DNA of 64,000 nt, from contig VCMS01000057.1 of NCBI GenBank assembly GCA_022539475.1, positions 244,811 through 308,810 on the forward strand, read 5' to 3'. Shown piece after piece: positions 39,115 through 47,927 of the stretch. Each line of letters opens with the position of its first letter. The stretch's first letter is position 1. Under the pieces are notes generated by a model, which was not told where the DNA came from, searched no databases, and was given only the letters and a program-made list of their open reading frames with translations. The position numbers and the translations under genes were made by a program. This DNA comes from Gracilaria domingensis. Taxonomy: Eukaryota; Rhodophyta; Florideophyceae; Gracilariales; Gracilariaceae.

Positions 39115-40794
39115 CTATCCAATCTTATCTTGCAGTTTTTGAAGTTCTTCATAAGATATTTTCGCCTTCTGCAATACTTGCTTCTTGTGCCATGTCTCCC
39201 AGCATCCCGAACAAATTGCTTGACGACAGACAGAGCACCACTGCTTTTGTCTGGCCCCTTCTTTCTTACGAACTTTTACCCCATTCTTCGAAATCGTGTG
39301 ACTATACGAGCACAATGCACAGTAAAGGTCTTTGCCTTTCACTTTGATATGTGCTCTCCTTCTCGTGAGTCTTTGTTTCCTGTCCTCAGGACGATTGTAC
39401 ATTTCGACAATGTTTCGACGGTAAAGCGGTTCTTCCACTGTTTCAGTGCTTCCAGGAATGCCGTCAGACACGTGATTGTTATTATTACTTATACAGGTTG
39501 CGGATCGTGACCGCGCTGAAGATATATCAACATACTCCATTGCCAATCGTCTTGCATAATATGCAAAAGATGTGCACTGAGAAACGCCTTTCCTTATTTC
39601 TCTATATCCTTTCCCACCATGTTCTTGATAGTTATCCGGTAGTTTTCCCTTCCTTTTTGCCAGCGAGAGACGATAGACGACGGCCGCATTATTAACTTGG
39701 GCACATATCAGCCTACCAATGATACTAACGATTGGATTTTCACCAGTGTTCGTGTATGCACGACTGAACTCATCCACCCCACCCTTTAAGTAGTTCCAGT
39801 AGACGAGTGCAGTAGGCCGTATCATTTTAGCGGGCGGCAGCGTTCCAGTAGTTCTCACTAGAGTCCGATAAGCTTCGCTCAGACTGTAATAAGAGGCGTA
39901 AGAGTGCAAGTCTGTAGCGTGAGACTGCTGCAGTAAAGTGTCGTATGCGCACGGTATATTCTCTGCACTCTTCCCAATCCATTCGAAACCAGTTGCAACT
40001 AGTGCAGCAAGTACGTAGCTGTAGGCAGACATTAAGCTTGAATGAAATTCAATGATGAAAACATAAAGTATCTCACCAATCCCACAGTTGCTTCCTTTTG
40101 ATTCTACATACATAACGTACTTCAGCTGTGAGGTAACGGCGTGATGAATACACTGCGTCCGGTATTCAGATGAAGGGACCAGAGATTGGAATTGCTGAGT
40201 TGATATTTCGTTCCGTCCGACATCATTAAACAAAGTAATAGAAGTAAACGAAGCCCGTCTCTGACGCGCTGCTTCAATTGTAGACAGCGACGTCATTGTC
40301 TTCACTTCGACAGCGCAGACATGATTTTGGCCATTGCAATCTGAGAAACATAATATTGCGTCCGGAGAATCAGCAATCAACTTCTCTGTTCGTGATGATA
40401 ATAATCCAACTGTGCGAATAAACTCTACAGTGTACTTCTGGTCAGCAAGGTTCACATTATTTGAGCTGAAGAAAGATCCATTCGTAACTTTGTTACTCTC
40501 AAAAAAGGAAGGCAACGCCTTCAGTACCTGGGTTTCGTTGAAACTTCCCTCTCGCATTCCAGACGTACTTATCAAAGGCTTCATGACCCAGGAGGTCAAA
40601 GAGGCTCTATAAAGACGCTGCAAAAACGTGTTTGTCTTCTGGGCTTGTCGCTCTTCTTCAGTCAGCTCTTGAGAAGAAGCAACGGGGAGATTGATACTTC
40701 CATCATTGACCGGCTGTTGTAAGTGAAGCACTCGTTCAATCAGCTGCGGTTTGCGCTGCGATGTCGACTGGCGATGCCCAATTGTGAGCATCAT
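39115..40794 (-). CDS. Transposon ORF2: nuclease-like and transposase C-terminal part
   Basis: 559 residues from overlapping ATGATG at 40794. A PD-(D/E)XK-like motif lies at about residues 138-165: LIADSPDAILCF, then AVEVKTMTS. This arrangement occurs in restriction-like nucleases. Next, about residues 330-380, comes PTALVYWNYLKGGVDEFSRA followed by NNAAVVYRL, close to the piggyBac segment YN-KGGVD-D that holds the third catalytic Asp. The C-terminus is Cys/His-rich: LYCALCSYSH, then WCSVCRQAICSGCWETWH, a zinc-binding end like that of piggyBac transposases. It probably works with ORF1, as a fusion by frameshift or as a separate subunit. Confidence 0.6.
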   Translation of the reverse strand: MMLTIGHRQSTSQRKPQLIERVLHLQQPVNDGSINLPVASSQELTEEERQAQKTNTFLQRLYRASLTSWVMKPLISTSGMREGSFNETQVLKALPSFFESNKVTNGSFFSSNNVNLADQKYTVEFIRTVGLLSSRTEKLIADSPDAILCFSDCNGQNHVCAVEVKTMTSLSTIEAARQRRASFTSITLFNDVGRNEISTQQFQSLVPSSEYRTQCIHHAVTSQLKYVMYVESKGSNCGIGEILYVFIIEFHSSLMSAYSYVLAALVATGFEWIGKSAENIPCAYDTLLQQSHATDLHSYASYYSLSEAYRTLVRTTGTLPPAKMIRPTALVYWNYLKGGVDEFSRAYTNTGENPIVSIIGRLICAQVNNAAVVYRLSLAKRKGKLPDNYQEHGGKGYREIRKGVSQCTSFAYYARRLAMEYVDISSARSRSATCISNNNNHVSDGIPGSTETVEEPLYRRNIVEMYNRPEDRKQRLTRRRAHIKVKGKDLYCALCSYSHTISKNGVKVRKKEGARQKQWCSVCRQAICSGCWETWHKKQVLQKAKISYEELQKLQDKIG

Positions 40795-42823
40795 CGAATG
40801 AATAATCTCTTACTGTCATCGACTGAAGAGATGCAGCTGTAGCGGTCATGAATTGTGCCAGAGCGAGCTCTTTCTCATTATTGCTAGGCGCTGTGGTTGT
40901 AATCATCTTCGTAGCGTGGCAAACGCTACCCATTTTTGACAGCAAGCGTTGTGATGTCTCCTCAATTGAGCTTGGGAACGTGACAGATGTCAATCTGTTA
41001 ATCGATTTGCCGGCTACAAGAGGTGAAAGTGTGTCCATGTTATCTACCAAACCGTCTGCGATTGCTTTCAAAAACGATTGTGACGTTCTTGACGTGAACC
41101 GAAATGCACGTGAAAGGAACCATCCTGGGTCCTCAGATTGTAGTAGGGTTATTTCATCAACTCGCAATAAAACTTGGCCAACCATCAATCTTGCTGCAGA
41201 TACTGTAGTTTCTCCAGCTTCATTTGCCTGGAAATCGTCAAAAACAGATCTATCGAAGACGATGTGAAACAATTCACGGTCCCTTGCGGACCTCAGGCGC
41301 TCATGTCTAAACTTCGGAATCAAAGTAAACTTCGTTGCGGAGAACAGTCGACTATTGTTGTGATAAATGGCTGCATTGCGACCGCTGAAACTTTCGCGAT
41401 ATACCGCGGCTTCTACAAATCTCCCAGAGGTTGTTTTAGGCTTCCTAGTAGCATAGTAAACAGCCCGACACCCACGTTCGCTGATAACTCGTCCTTTGTG
41501 CTTTTTACGGATTGCTCCAACACCCCATACAAACGGGTAGTCTTCATTTCGCCTATGTGTTCCTAGTCCTGTAGCCCCAATTCGGTCATTGATATAGTCA
41601 ATGGTAGAAGTCGTGTTGTACCCACGATCGGAGGCAAATATTGCGTCCACCATTGGACGCACTGGGCCTGCCGTTGGAACGCCCTGCAGTAACCGAACAA
41701 GGCGCTCCCATACATCAATATGCTTTTCACCTGGCCTGGAATAGTGGCTTGCCAAAAAGACCGGATTCAGCGCAGAGCAAAGCGCATTGTTCACAGGCCC
41801 CAAAGCTTTTTTGGGATTGTTCACATGTGACAATGCTGTCAGCTGAGCAACAGCTCGCGATCGAAGGCGCTGGTGGTCATCGTCAAGGCTAAAAATAGTT
41901 GAACCTGGAATGTAAAGAAACAACCGATTGACAGCGGCAAGCTCATCTTCTAATTCGGTGATCATAGCGTTAGCTCTCTGTGGAAAGTTAAACCATCCCT
42001 CAGCAAACGTTTCGACTCGCTGCCTTTTGTGAACAGTACAAGAAAGCGCAGACCATATCTCCAAATACCGCTCTCCTGTTATATTCATTTGAGAGAAGAA
42101 ACTGCTGTTTTCCTTCGCATTAATTGTGCTCACTGAACAGGAATAAGACGCTGCCAAAACGTGCAAGATAAGAACGCCTTTAAATTCAAAAGAAGTAGTA
42201 AGTTTTCTTCCCTGAGAACCAAGAACCCGATTAATACTAGCAGAAAGTTTGCTCAGAATATGATCCGGTAGAAAAACGTCAAAAATAGCCATTCTACTCA
42301 GGTTAGTCTTCGTAAAAACTTCGTGTTCTTTTTGCCGTTGCTGTATATCCAAGTTCACTCTATCGAGAACTTCATTGCATTCCGCCAGAAAACGTTTGGC
42401 CAAAACCTGGTTGATTTCATCCACATCAATTTGAAATGGCGATGAGTACTTCCACCCATCTAATCCGCCAACAACATCCGTATCCCGATTGTCCACAATT
42501 GCATTGCTTGCACCACCTTCTTGTGAACTTGAACCTTCTGTTTCCTCACTGATATTCATAATTTCATCTGCCTCGTTGTAAAAGGGAGAAGACCAAATGT
42601 CTGAAACAATAGATTCCGTTGCGTCCGTTATATTGTTTCTCTGCATACTGCTCCTACTACCAACACGAGACTGTATGTTCTCTGCTTTTAAATCTTGAAG
42701 TTCAGATTTTGAAACATGCATTAAATCTACTTCGGGTTCGATATTGCCGTGATCGGTCGTTTGTGTTGAATTGTTTGATGGTACGTATAAGGAATTTGCT
42801 TGATCCTGTGTGTTTCTAACCAT
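40736..42823 (-). CDS. Transposon ORF1: piggyBac-like transposase, N-terminal part
   Basis: 695 residues from ATG at 42823. The first 150 residues are acidic and disordered-looking. A helical region follows (FEFKGVLILHVLAASYSCSV, MNITGERYLEIWSALSC). Candidate first catalytic Asp: STIFSLDDDHQRLRSRA. Candidate second: VDAIFASDRGYNTTSTIDYI followed by IGATGLGTHRRN, matching the piggyBac pattern D-N-F-T-S, L, GT-R. Then WGVGAIRKKHKGRV and a mixed region to TAAD at the C-terminus. The third catalytic Asp is not in this protein but in ORF2, which begins 59 bases before this one ends. Confidence 0.6.
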   Translation of the reverse strand: MVRNTQDQANSLYVPSNNSTQTTDHGNIEPEVDLMHVSKSELQDLKAENIQSRVGSRSSMQRNNITDATESIVSDIWSSPFYNEADEIMNISEETEGSSSQEGGASNAIVDNRDTDVVGGLDGWKYSSPFQIDVDEINQVLAKRFLAECNEVLDRVNLDIQQRQKEHEVFTKTNLSRMAIFDVFLPDHILSKLSASINRVLGSQGRKLTTSFEFKGVLILHVLAASYSCSVSTINAKENSSFFSQMNITGERYLEIWSALSCTVHKRQRVETFAEGWFNFPQRANAMITELEDELAAVNRLFLYIPGSTIFSLDDDHQRLRSRAVAQLTALSHVNNPKKALGPVNNALCSALNPVFLASHYSRPGEKHIDVWERLVRLLQGVPTAGPVRPMVDAIFASDRGYNTTSTIDYINDRIGATGLGTHRRNEDYPFVWGVGAIRKKHKGRVISERGCRAVYYATRKPKTTSGRFVEAAVYRESFSGRNAAIYHNNSRLFSATKFTLIPKFRHERLRSARDRELFHIVFDRSVFDDFQANEAGETTVSAARLMVGQVLLRVDEITLLQSEDPGWFLSRAFRFTSRTSQSFLKAIADGLVDNMDTLSPLVAGKSINRLTSVTFPSSIEETSQRLLSKMGSVCHATKMITTTAPSNNEKELALAQFMTATAASLQSMTVRDYSFDDAHNWASPVDIAAQTAAD

Positions 42824-43247
42824 AGTTGTCGCAGAGTCTTCAATGACCTCTAAGATGTCTGCGGTGAATATCGAAATACTTTCTTCAATATTGTGGTTAA
42901 TATTAGGACAAACTGTTTAGAGGTTAATTTTGGAAGCATTTATGTCTGCATTTGGTTTTTCAAACGGCGTTTGGCTTTAGGAAGGTTTTGAGTCTTCAAA
43001 GAGCGTTAAAAGATTTCGTTGAGGATCATTAGCTGCGGATTGTTGTGTTGGACCTGTTTCTGTTTCAGGTTGTTTCTTTGGTTCCTGATAGAAATCATTG
43101 GCTTTGTCAGGACTTGGTTCAAAGGTATTAACCTGCCAGGGAACGGACTGTGTCGATCGGGGTGTAACAAAACGTAGTGATCTCATATCTCGAGTTCAGA
43201 AACGATCTTCTTGGGCATATGTGTTAACAGGCAAGCAGGGCAATGCG
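42824..43247. other. 5' region of the piggyBac-like element
   Basis: Between the ORF1 start and the right inverted repeat. No gene; should hold the promoter. A minus-strand frame at 42977-43186 is short and unsupported. Confidence 0.45.
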
Positions 43248-43441
43248 CGAGTGAGTCGGCAGTCCCGCTGGTTGAGTGCGTCGTCCCGTTTGGTAAGTTG
43301 ACCGGGTGACTTCACCCTTTCGTAGGGTGATATCACCCCAAAGTGGGACCACGTCACCCTCCGTGGGTGACGTGGGACCTCTTCACCCCCTTCTCACCCA
43401 AAAAAATGGTGAGGAAAAATCCTCACCTTGGCATAACGGGG
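43248..43441 (-). repeat. 194-bp terminal inverted repeat, right
   Basis: Inverted partner of 38265-38458, ending CATAACGGGG directly before the second TTAC. Confidence 0.9.
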
Positions 43442-43445
43442 TTAC
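43442..43445. repeat. TTAC target duplication, right copy
   Basis: Second copy of TTAC; the copia LTR resumes with TGCTCTGAACTC. Confidence 0.9.
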
Positions 43446-43508
43446 TGCTCTGAACTCGTTCGGCTCTTCTGTCTTAAGTGGTGTAGCCTACTGTAAGGCT
43501 GATTGACA
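43446..43508 (-). repeat. Copia 5' LTR, right fragment
   Basis: Remaining 63 bases of the LTR, ending GATTGACA. It lacks the 43-bp segment present in the other LTR. Confidence 0.85.
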
Positions 43509-43513
43509 GCACC
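43509..43513. repeat. Copia target site duplication, right
   Basis: GCACC, matching 33788-33792. The Harbinger sequence resumes after it. Confidence 0.85.
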
Positions 43514-43637
43514 TGCAGCTCTCGCTTATTTCTTTCACTATTTTGAAATAAGCCCTGTATTGAGGAGTACACGGTTTGATAATTAAACAGAGATATTCCA
43601 CCAAGCACGGCTTATTTCAAAAATAGGCCTTTTTTTG

Positions 43638-43654
43638 CTTAGTTAAAAAGGGCT
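43638..43654 (-). repeat. Harbinger terminal inverted repeat, right
   Basis: CTTAGTTAAAAAGGGCT; inverted match of the left end at 31111. Confidence 0.7.
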
Positions 43655-43657
43655 AAT
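43655..43657. repeat. Harbinger 3-bp target duplication, right
   Basis: AAT, matching 31108-31110. Confidence 0.65.
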
Positions 43658-43810
43658 AGGACACGCGATCTAGCACGCTTCCGCAGTCGTCTCGCAGGTT
43701 TTTTGAGTGAGCTGCGGCAGCGAGGCACTGCGCAGCTGCTCAAGATTGCCAGCATCATCGACCCTTTAGAGATGAACCAGGAAACAGAAGTGGAAATAAG
43801 TAACACGTAA
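43658..43810 (+). pseudogene. Host exon, right part after Harbinger insertion
   Basis: The frame broken at 31110 resumes here: RTRDLARFRSRLAGFLSELR, then RGTAQLLKIASIIDP, for about 50 codons to TAA at 43808. The helical, charged composition is unlike the flanking DNA and supports real coding. The stop overlaps ACGTAAGT, a consensus splice donor at 43807, so the gene may instead continue in a further exon. No domain is recognised. Confidence 0.55.
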
Positions 43811-44632
43811 GTAACGTACCCAGATAAATAACGTGTAAAGAACGTTATATAACGTTAGTTATTTACGTTCCATAATATAAGATTATTTGACCATTTAACC
43901 CCTATACAAGGGGTCTCTCTCTTGTCAGCTGACATGTATCGCAGTCGTCGCGAGTGACAACCCGTGACGATTTCAAAGCCACGGAGGCTACAAATGGGGC
44001 TATTTCATAGTGACTTATAGGTTACCACCTGAGAAAATGCAGTACAAATTACGAAACATTTTCAAATCTTTATTTTCTAGACACATCACGCACTGATGTC
44101 ATCGCTGTGTTGTGATGAACATTATCATGAGAAACATCAATCACTCATGACCAAACGCACACAGTATATCTATAAAACAGGGGTCAGAGCTTATGTTACA
44201 CAAACGGTGTCTGATTCGAGGGTCATTGCCAGACTCTTTCCTTCCCGAATAGCTAATCTACGTAGACGATCGACATGTAACCAGTAGGGATCATTTTATG
44301 CAATAATGAAAACTAAACTCATTATAAACAAGAATGATCCTTACATGGCAAAACTATTGCCACCTAATATTGTAGATGATATTAACTCAGTTCTCGTTAT
44401 CCTTATAACAAAAGAGAACCAGTAACAATTAGAACGACAGTTTACCTTTGCAAAAAATGAAACATATCTCTAGGCACCACATCTTCAATGTACCTTATGA
44501 AAAAGTGATGTAGAAGAACGGTTTAAGTTTAAACTTGGTTTAATTTGTTAACAAACGCAGACACAAATGCTTGAAATCAGCCAGCTCACTACTTTCTACG
44601 ATGTGAACACTATTTGCATTACCTCTACGAAC
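43811..44632. other. AT-rich intergenic DNA with nested palindrome
   Basis: No gene. At 43826-43864 a 16-base perfect palindrome AACGTTATATAACGTT is enclosed by AAATAAC and GTTATTT. TAACGT variants recur around it. At 44551-44560 AACAAACGCAG could be a splice acceptor for the preceding gene. Confidence 0.5.
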
Positions 44633-44965
44633 ATGGATTCTACTCGGGCTAGCAATGCAAGAGTAACCAAAGCGTTCATTCTTGTCGTTTTCCTTGGCAC
44701 GGTCGTTGTGGTACTGTTAATTTCTTTCATCGACAGGATTCGAGATAGCCCCTTTCCTGTGGGTTTATCTGGGATAACTGATTACATCGTCGGGGCCCCT
44801 TTTGCTGCTCTGTATGTTTATCTTCCTGATGAACGTCCCGTTATGTGCCCATCGAGCAAGGTGTCTGCCGTCTTGTTTCCGTTTGTAGGTCCTTTTGCTC
44901 TGTTGTGGTACGTTGCGCACCTGATTTACAGGTCGAGGGACGTCACCTTGGGTTTGCTACCTTAA
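44633..44965 (+). CDS. Small membrane protein, unknown
   Basis: 110 residues from ATG at 44633 (MDSTRASNARVTKAF); an upstream in-frame ATG at 44567 is less likely. Hydrophobic segments: FILVVFLGTVVVVLLISFI (residues 14-33), a weaker one near ITDYIVGAPFAALYVYL, and VSAVLFPFVGPFALLWYVAHLI near the C-terminus. That makes two or three membrane spans. No family recognised. Confidence 0.45.
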   Translation: MDSTRASNARVTKAFILVVFLGTVVVVLLISFIDRIRDSPFPVGLSGITDYIVGAPFAALYVYLPDERPVMCPSSKVSAVLFPFVGPFALLWYVAHLIYRSRDVTLGLLP

Positions 44966-45588
44966 AACACAGATGGCGTGACCAGCCCTCTAAACATGCG
45001 TTCAGAAGGCACATCCAGACAAAACAAGATTGTTTAGGTCGTGATATTCGCTTTGCTGATGGGATTTGCCTCTGTTTGCCTTTAAGCTTCGAGGTTTGAA
45101 AGCCTGCAAGAGGGATATTCAGTTCTCAAGTCGGTGCAATGGGCGGCGTTCCTTTTCTTCGGCAATTTGACCGGCATTCTGTTCAAAATGGTGTTCGTCA
45201 CTGTTCGCGAATGTGAACTAAAACTGCGTGACGACGTTATGAATCATTTTGTTTGTCTTGTTTGGGAATGCTCCCACACGTCTATACGTAACTAACATGG
45301 CACAACGAGCCATAGCACGAGACGCACCGTTCTCAAGAGTTTTATTGGCGAGGAAAAAGTCAGTGTTTGTACACAGGCAAGAGAACTTGATCTGGAGAGA
45401 GCCTACATCCAACACAGGACACAGAGGCCTAAAAAGAGAACGCAAAATGCGAAGCAAGAACAACTATGGAGAAGAACTGCGCAACAAGATGTTTCTTTAC
45501 TTGAATATACACATGATGAAACGGTCCGAAATCTGCTGCAGGCAAGCAGTTCTATCATTCGTCTGTACATATGACTAGAACGGCATCT
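44966..45588. other. Intergenic
   Basis: Short frames on both strands (for example 45249-45578 plus) lack any domain and overlap each other. Nothing assigned. Confidence 0.35.
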
Positions 45589-47148
45589 TCAGTTCACGGA
45601 GATCTTCTGTGTTTCCATTTGCATCGCATCGGAACTGCTGATGAGCTCCTTGGTTTGCATGCACATGCACCATGAGCTCGTCTTGTGACATTCCGATTTT
45701 AGATCTGGAGAATCTCCCGTCTCGCTTTTCAGCCGAAGCGTTGTGATCCGTCTTGGGCGGAGCTTGTAGATTTTGGAACGGTTGGCCAAAACAACATCAT
45801 CAGTACGGGCACTCAGCTCGAACACAGCGCCAGCTTGCACCCCAATCGAATCTGTTGGGAACTGCATCTCCATACTAAAATCGCGATAGGCATTCCGCAA
45901 GGAGCTTGCAAAAAAGTCGACGCTCATCTCACGCACGAGCTCGTCATCAATACGCTCCTGTGAGCCAATTCGCCTCGCAGACAGTAAATCCATGGAACTA
46001 TCTCTCCGAATCATATCCATCGACACATCCCTTTTACCACCAAACTCGCCTCTTCTGAAATTCATAGAGTTCTCCCTCGAAGCAAACGGCGCATTCTTGA
46101 ATAGAAAACTAAACGAACGACTTACCGACGTCGCATTCTTGCCATTGTTAAAGCGAGAAGCATCGAATATCTGGTTCGTAGTGGTAGCGGATATGTTACA
46201 ATGATTGGCTAGTCCAACCGAAGTGCCAGCACTATTGAGCACCTTGTCAATATCATCCGCACGCTGTGTCCTAGCGTCCTTTGCAGCGGCGTCTGACGAA
46301 AGGTGCGTCGCATGTAAATCAAGCCCCTGTGAAACAGACTCAGACAGTTTCATATTCGACGGCATCATCTCCTGTGACGGCGACGCAACCAACGCAACAT
46401 CAAGCGGTGCCGCACCCGGATAATTACCCGCACTATGCGTCGATTCCGATTCATCAATTCTAGTACCGGCAAGTTGGAAAGTAGCAGCATCCACGTCGAA
46501 CGCAGTAAGCGACGAATGCTGAGAAGCGCCGTACGGTTGCGACGTAGCCAATGGCGCTTGCGCGGACGACTGCGCCACAGAGTGCGTCATGCGTTGCCCA
46601 GGACGCGCCATGTGATGGTGCATGGAGGCGTGGTGGGAAACTTGCTGCATCGGGTTGGACACGACTGGCAGCTCATGCGCAGACGGCATGGACGGCGAGC
46701 TCTTCTTCGCATGACTCGGCAGCACATTTTGAGAACGCGACGATTGCTCCGCCTTCTTCTGCATCATCACCTTCATGTCCTTGAAAAACTGCGTGGGTGA
46801 AAGTTGCACCGCGTGCTTATCCTTGCCGTTTCTCGGGCCAGCGGCAGCGGCGGCAGCAGCGGCGGCGGCAGCGGCGGCGGCGGCGGCAGCAGCAGTAGCG
46901 GAATTCGGGACAACTGCGGAAGCGGCACGATGCGCATGTGCCGCATTTTGATCCGGAGGGAAGGAGGCGTTGGGTTCACCCTTGACATGGCCCCTCATCT
47001 GCGCGTTAGCCTTCGCAAGCGCATTGGCGACAGTAGACTCGGCTGTCTGGCGCGCGAGCTTGGAATCAAGCGGAGCATGCTCATTCACGAGGGGGAAGGT
47101 ATGATGCGGGAACAACGGCGGCTGTTGCAAGGACTTGTGCTTGTGCAG
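45589..47148 (-). CDS. Ala/Ser/His-rich protein, 5' truncated by retrotransposon
   Basis: The frame is open from the retrotransposon boundary (47148) to a stop at 45589, about 519 codons, with no in-frame ATG near its start. The first residues, HKHKSLQQPPLFPHHTFPLV, continue directly from the LTR edge. The N-terminal part of the gene has therefore been separated by the chromovirus. It contains a 20-residue poly-Ala tract (about 46837-46905), His/Met-rich and Gln-rich segments, and a regular RRDSSMDLLSARRIGSQERI region near 45990. It could be a transcriptional regulator that lost its DNA-binding part. No domain is recognised. Confidence 0.6.
   Translation of the reverse strand: MHKHKSLQQPPLFPHHTFPLVNEHAPLDSKLARQTAESTVANALAKANAQMRGHVKGEPNASFPPDQNAAHAHRAASAVVPNSATAAAAAAAAAAAAAAAAAAGPRNGKDKHAVQLSPTQFFKDMKVMMQKKAEQSSRSQNVLPSHAKKSSPSMPSAHELPVVSNPMQQVSHHASMHHHMARPGQRMTHSVAQSSAQAPLATSQPYGASQHSSLTAFDVDAATFQLAGTRIDESESTHSAGNYPGAAPLDVALVASPSQEMMPSNMKLSESVSQGLDLHATHLSSDAAAKDARTQRADDIDKVLNSAGTSVGLANHCNISATTTNQIFDASRFNNGKNATSVSRSFSFLFKNAPFASRENSMNFRRGEFGGKRDVSMDMIRRDSSMDLLSARRIGSQERIDDELVREMSVDFFASSLRNAYRDFSMEMQFPTDSIGVQAGAVFELSARTDDVVLANRSKIYKLRPRRITTLRLKSETGDSPDLKSECHKTSSWCMCMQTKELISSSDAMQMETQKISVN
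46837..46905. repeat. GCN trinucleotide repeat (poly-Ala)
   Basis: Imperfect GCG/GCA run coding for poly-alanine in the minus-strand gene. A likely length-variable microsatellite. Confidence 0.7.
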
Positions 47149-47911
47149 TGTAGAGCCACGCTTTATGCGGTATTTGCTCGCTTTTGGTGTGAAATCGCTG
47201 CCCCTGCAGTGCAGTGGAGGTCAAGGACTCTGGTGAGGTTGGCACATCATTGCTGGATGGCTACACACGTGTATGGACGGTTGGCAGCCAACTTTGGGAT
47301 ATTCTAGATATTTATTATTTATTTTAGTTAGCCCGGTTGCACACTTGACAGTGGCACTCTACACTACTTAGTAGGTTGAGCTGCACCCATTGTCGGGGAA
47401 GTAAACGGACTAACCGAGTGTTCGGCTCTGATGTTTCACCCTTGGTGACCGATATCCTCCTCCCGGAGAGTCGGCACCTTGTGCAGGGCTCATCATCCGC
47501 CTCGCGGCATCATTAACACCACTACCGCTTTCGCGTGTTTACTTTGTGTGTGTTTTCTTTATTTCTGTCCCTGTTATACAGGTAGCACTACTTGGTGTAC
47601 CGGTGCATACCGTTCGTGGCTCGACACACTCGCGTGGGCTATTACCGCTCTCGCGTGTCATCGCCACACTCGTGGGTACCGCGTGCTACGCACGTGACGC
47701 TACTGCCGACTTGTGTCGTGTGTTCTCTACCGCTGGACGCTTCTTCTTCGCCGCTTCGCTCCCTCCATTACTTGGGAAGGGTCGACCCCGGTCTTACACC
47801 CGGCATTGCCGTGTCGTACCTGTGGGAGCGCTCTACTGCTGTGCTCGCCTCTTGAGAGAGGGTCTGAACCGCCTTTGCGTGTCTTTCCCCATCGCTGGGT
47901 TTTGCACAACA
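47149..47911 (+). repeat. Chromovirus 5' LTR
   Basis: 763 bp, TGTAGAGCCACG to GCACAACA. It aligns along its whole length with 58382-59260 and, inverted, with 59326-60287. It contains TTTATTATTTATTTTAG near 47309-47325, an AT-rich patch that may relate to the promoter or poly(A) signal. Confidence 0.8.
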
Positions 47912-47913
47912 AT

Positions 47914-47927
47914 TGGTCTCCCGACCT
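47914..47927 (+). promoter_or_regulatory. Candidate primer-binding site
   Basis: TGGTCTCCCGACCT begins two bases after the LTR and starts with TGG, complementary to a tRNA CCA end. The tRNA could not be named. Confidence 0.5.

Larger units (their letters stand above)
38265..43441 (-). mobile_element. PiggyBac-like DNA transposon with nuclease segment
   Basis: 5177 bp, termini CCCCGTTATGCC at both ends, 194-bp terminal inverted repeats, TTAC 4-bp duplication. PiggyBac elements start CCC and use 4-bp TTAA sites. Two long minus-strand genes overlap by 59 bases; ORF1 resembles the first part of a piggyBac transposase and ORF2 the last part, with a PD-(D/E)XK-like motif between. Both are free of stops, so this is the youngest insertion of the nest and may be active. 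The superfamily call rests on motif order and termini and needs a profile search. Confidence 0.7.
33793..43508 (-). mobile_element. Ty1/copia retrotransposon with nested transposon
   Basis: Minus-strand element: 5' LTR at the right, 3' LTR at the left, GCACC duplicated outside. LTRs are short (96 and 139 bp). A 5177-bp DNA transposon sits inside the 5' LTR, so the copia element itself is about 4.5 kb. Order: LTR, PBS, gag, protease, integrase, reverse transcriptase, RNase H, LTR. The coding frame has three nonsense codons and one frameshift. The LTRs still differ by only two substitutions plus one 43-bp indel. Confidence 0.85.
31111..43654. mobile_element. PIF/Harbinger element, split by nested insertions
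   Basis: Termini AGGCCTCTTTAACTAAG (left) and AGCCCTTTTTAACTAAG (right, read inward) match in 15 of 17 positions. Subterminal CTTATTT/AAATAAG motifs occur at both ends. It carries the usual two genes: a DDE transposase (31261-32489) and a Myb/SANT-like protein (32611-33717), in convergent orientation. Removing the copia insertion and its duplication leaves about 2.8 kb, a typical size. The 3-bp AAT duplication lies in a host coding frame that resumes on the far side, which fixes the boundaries well. Confidence 0.8.

Noticed and set aside
46837-46905. Possible CRISPR or satellite array
   Set aside because: It is a simple GCN run coding for poly-Ala inside an open frame; no spacer-repeat structure occurs anywhere in the window.
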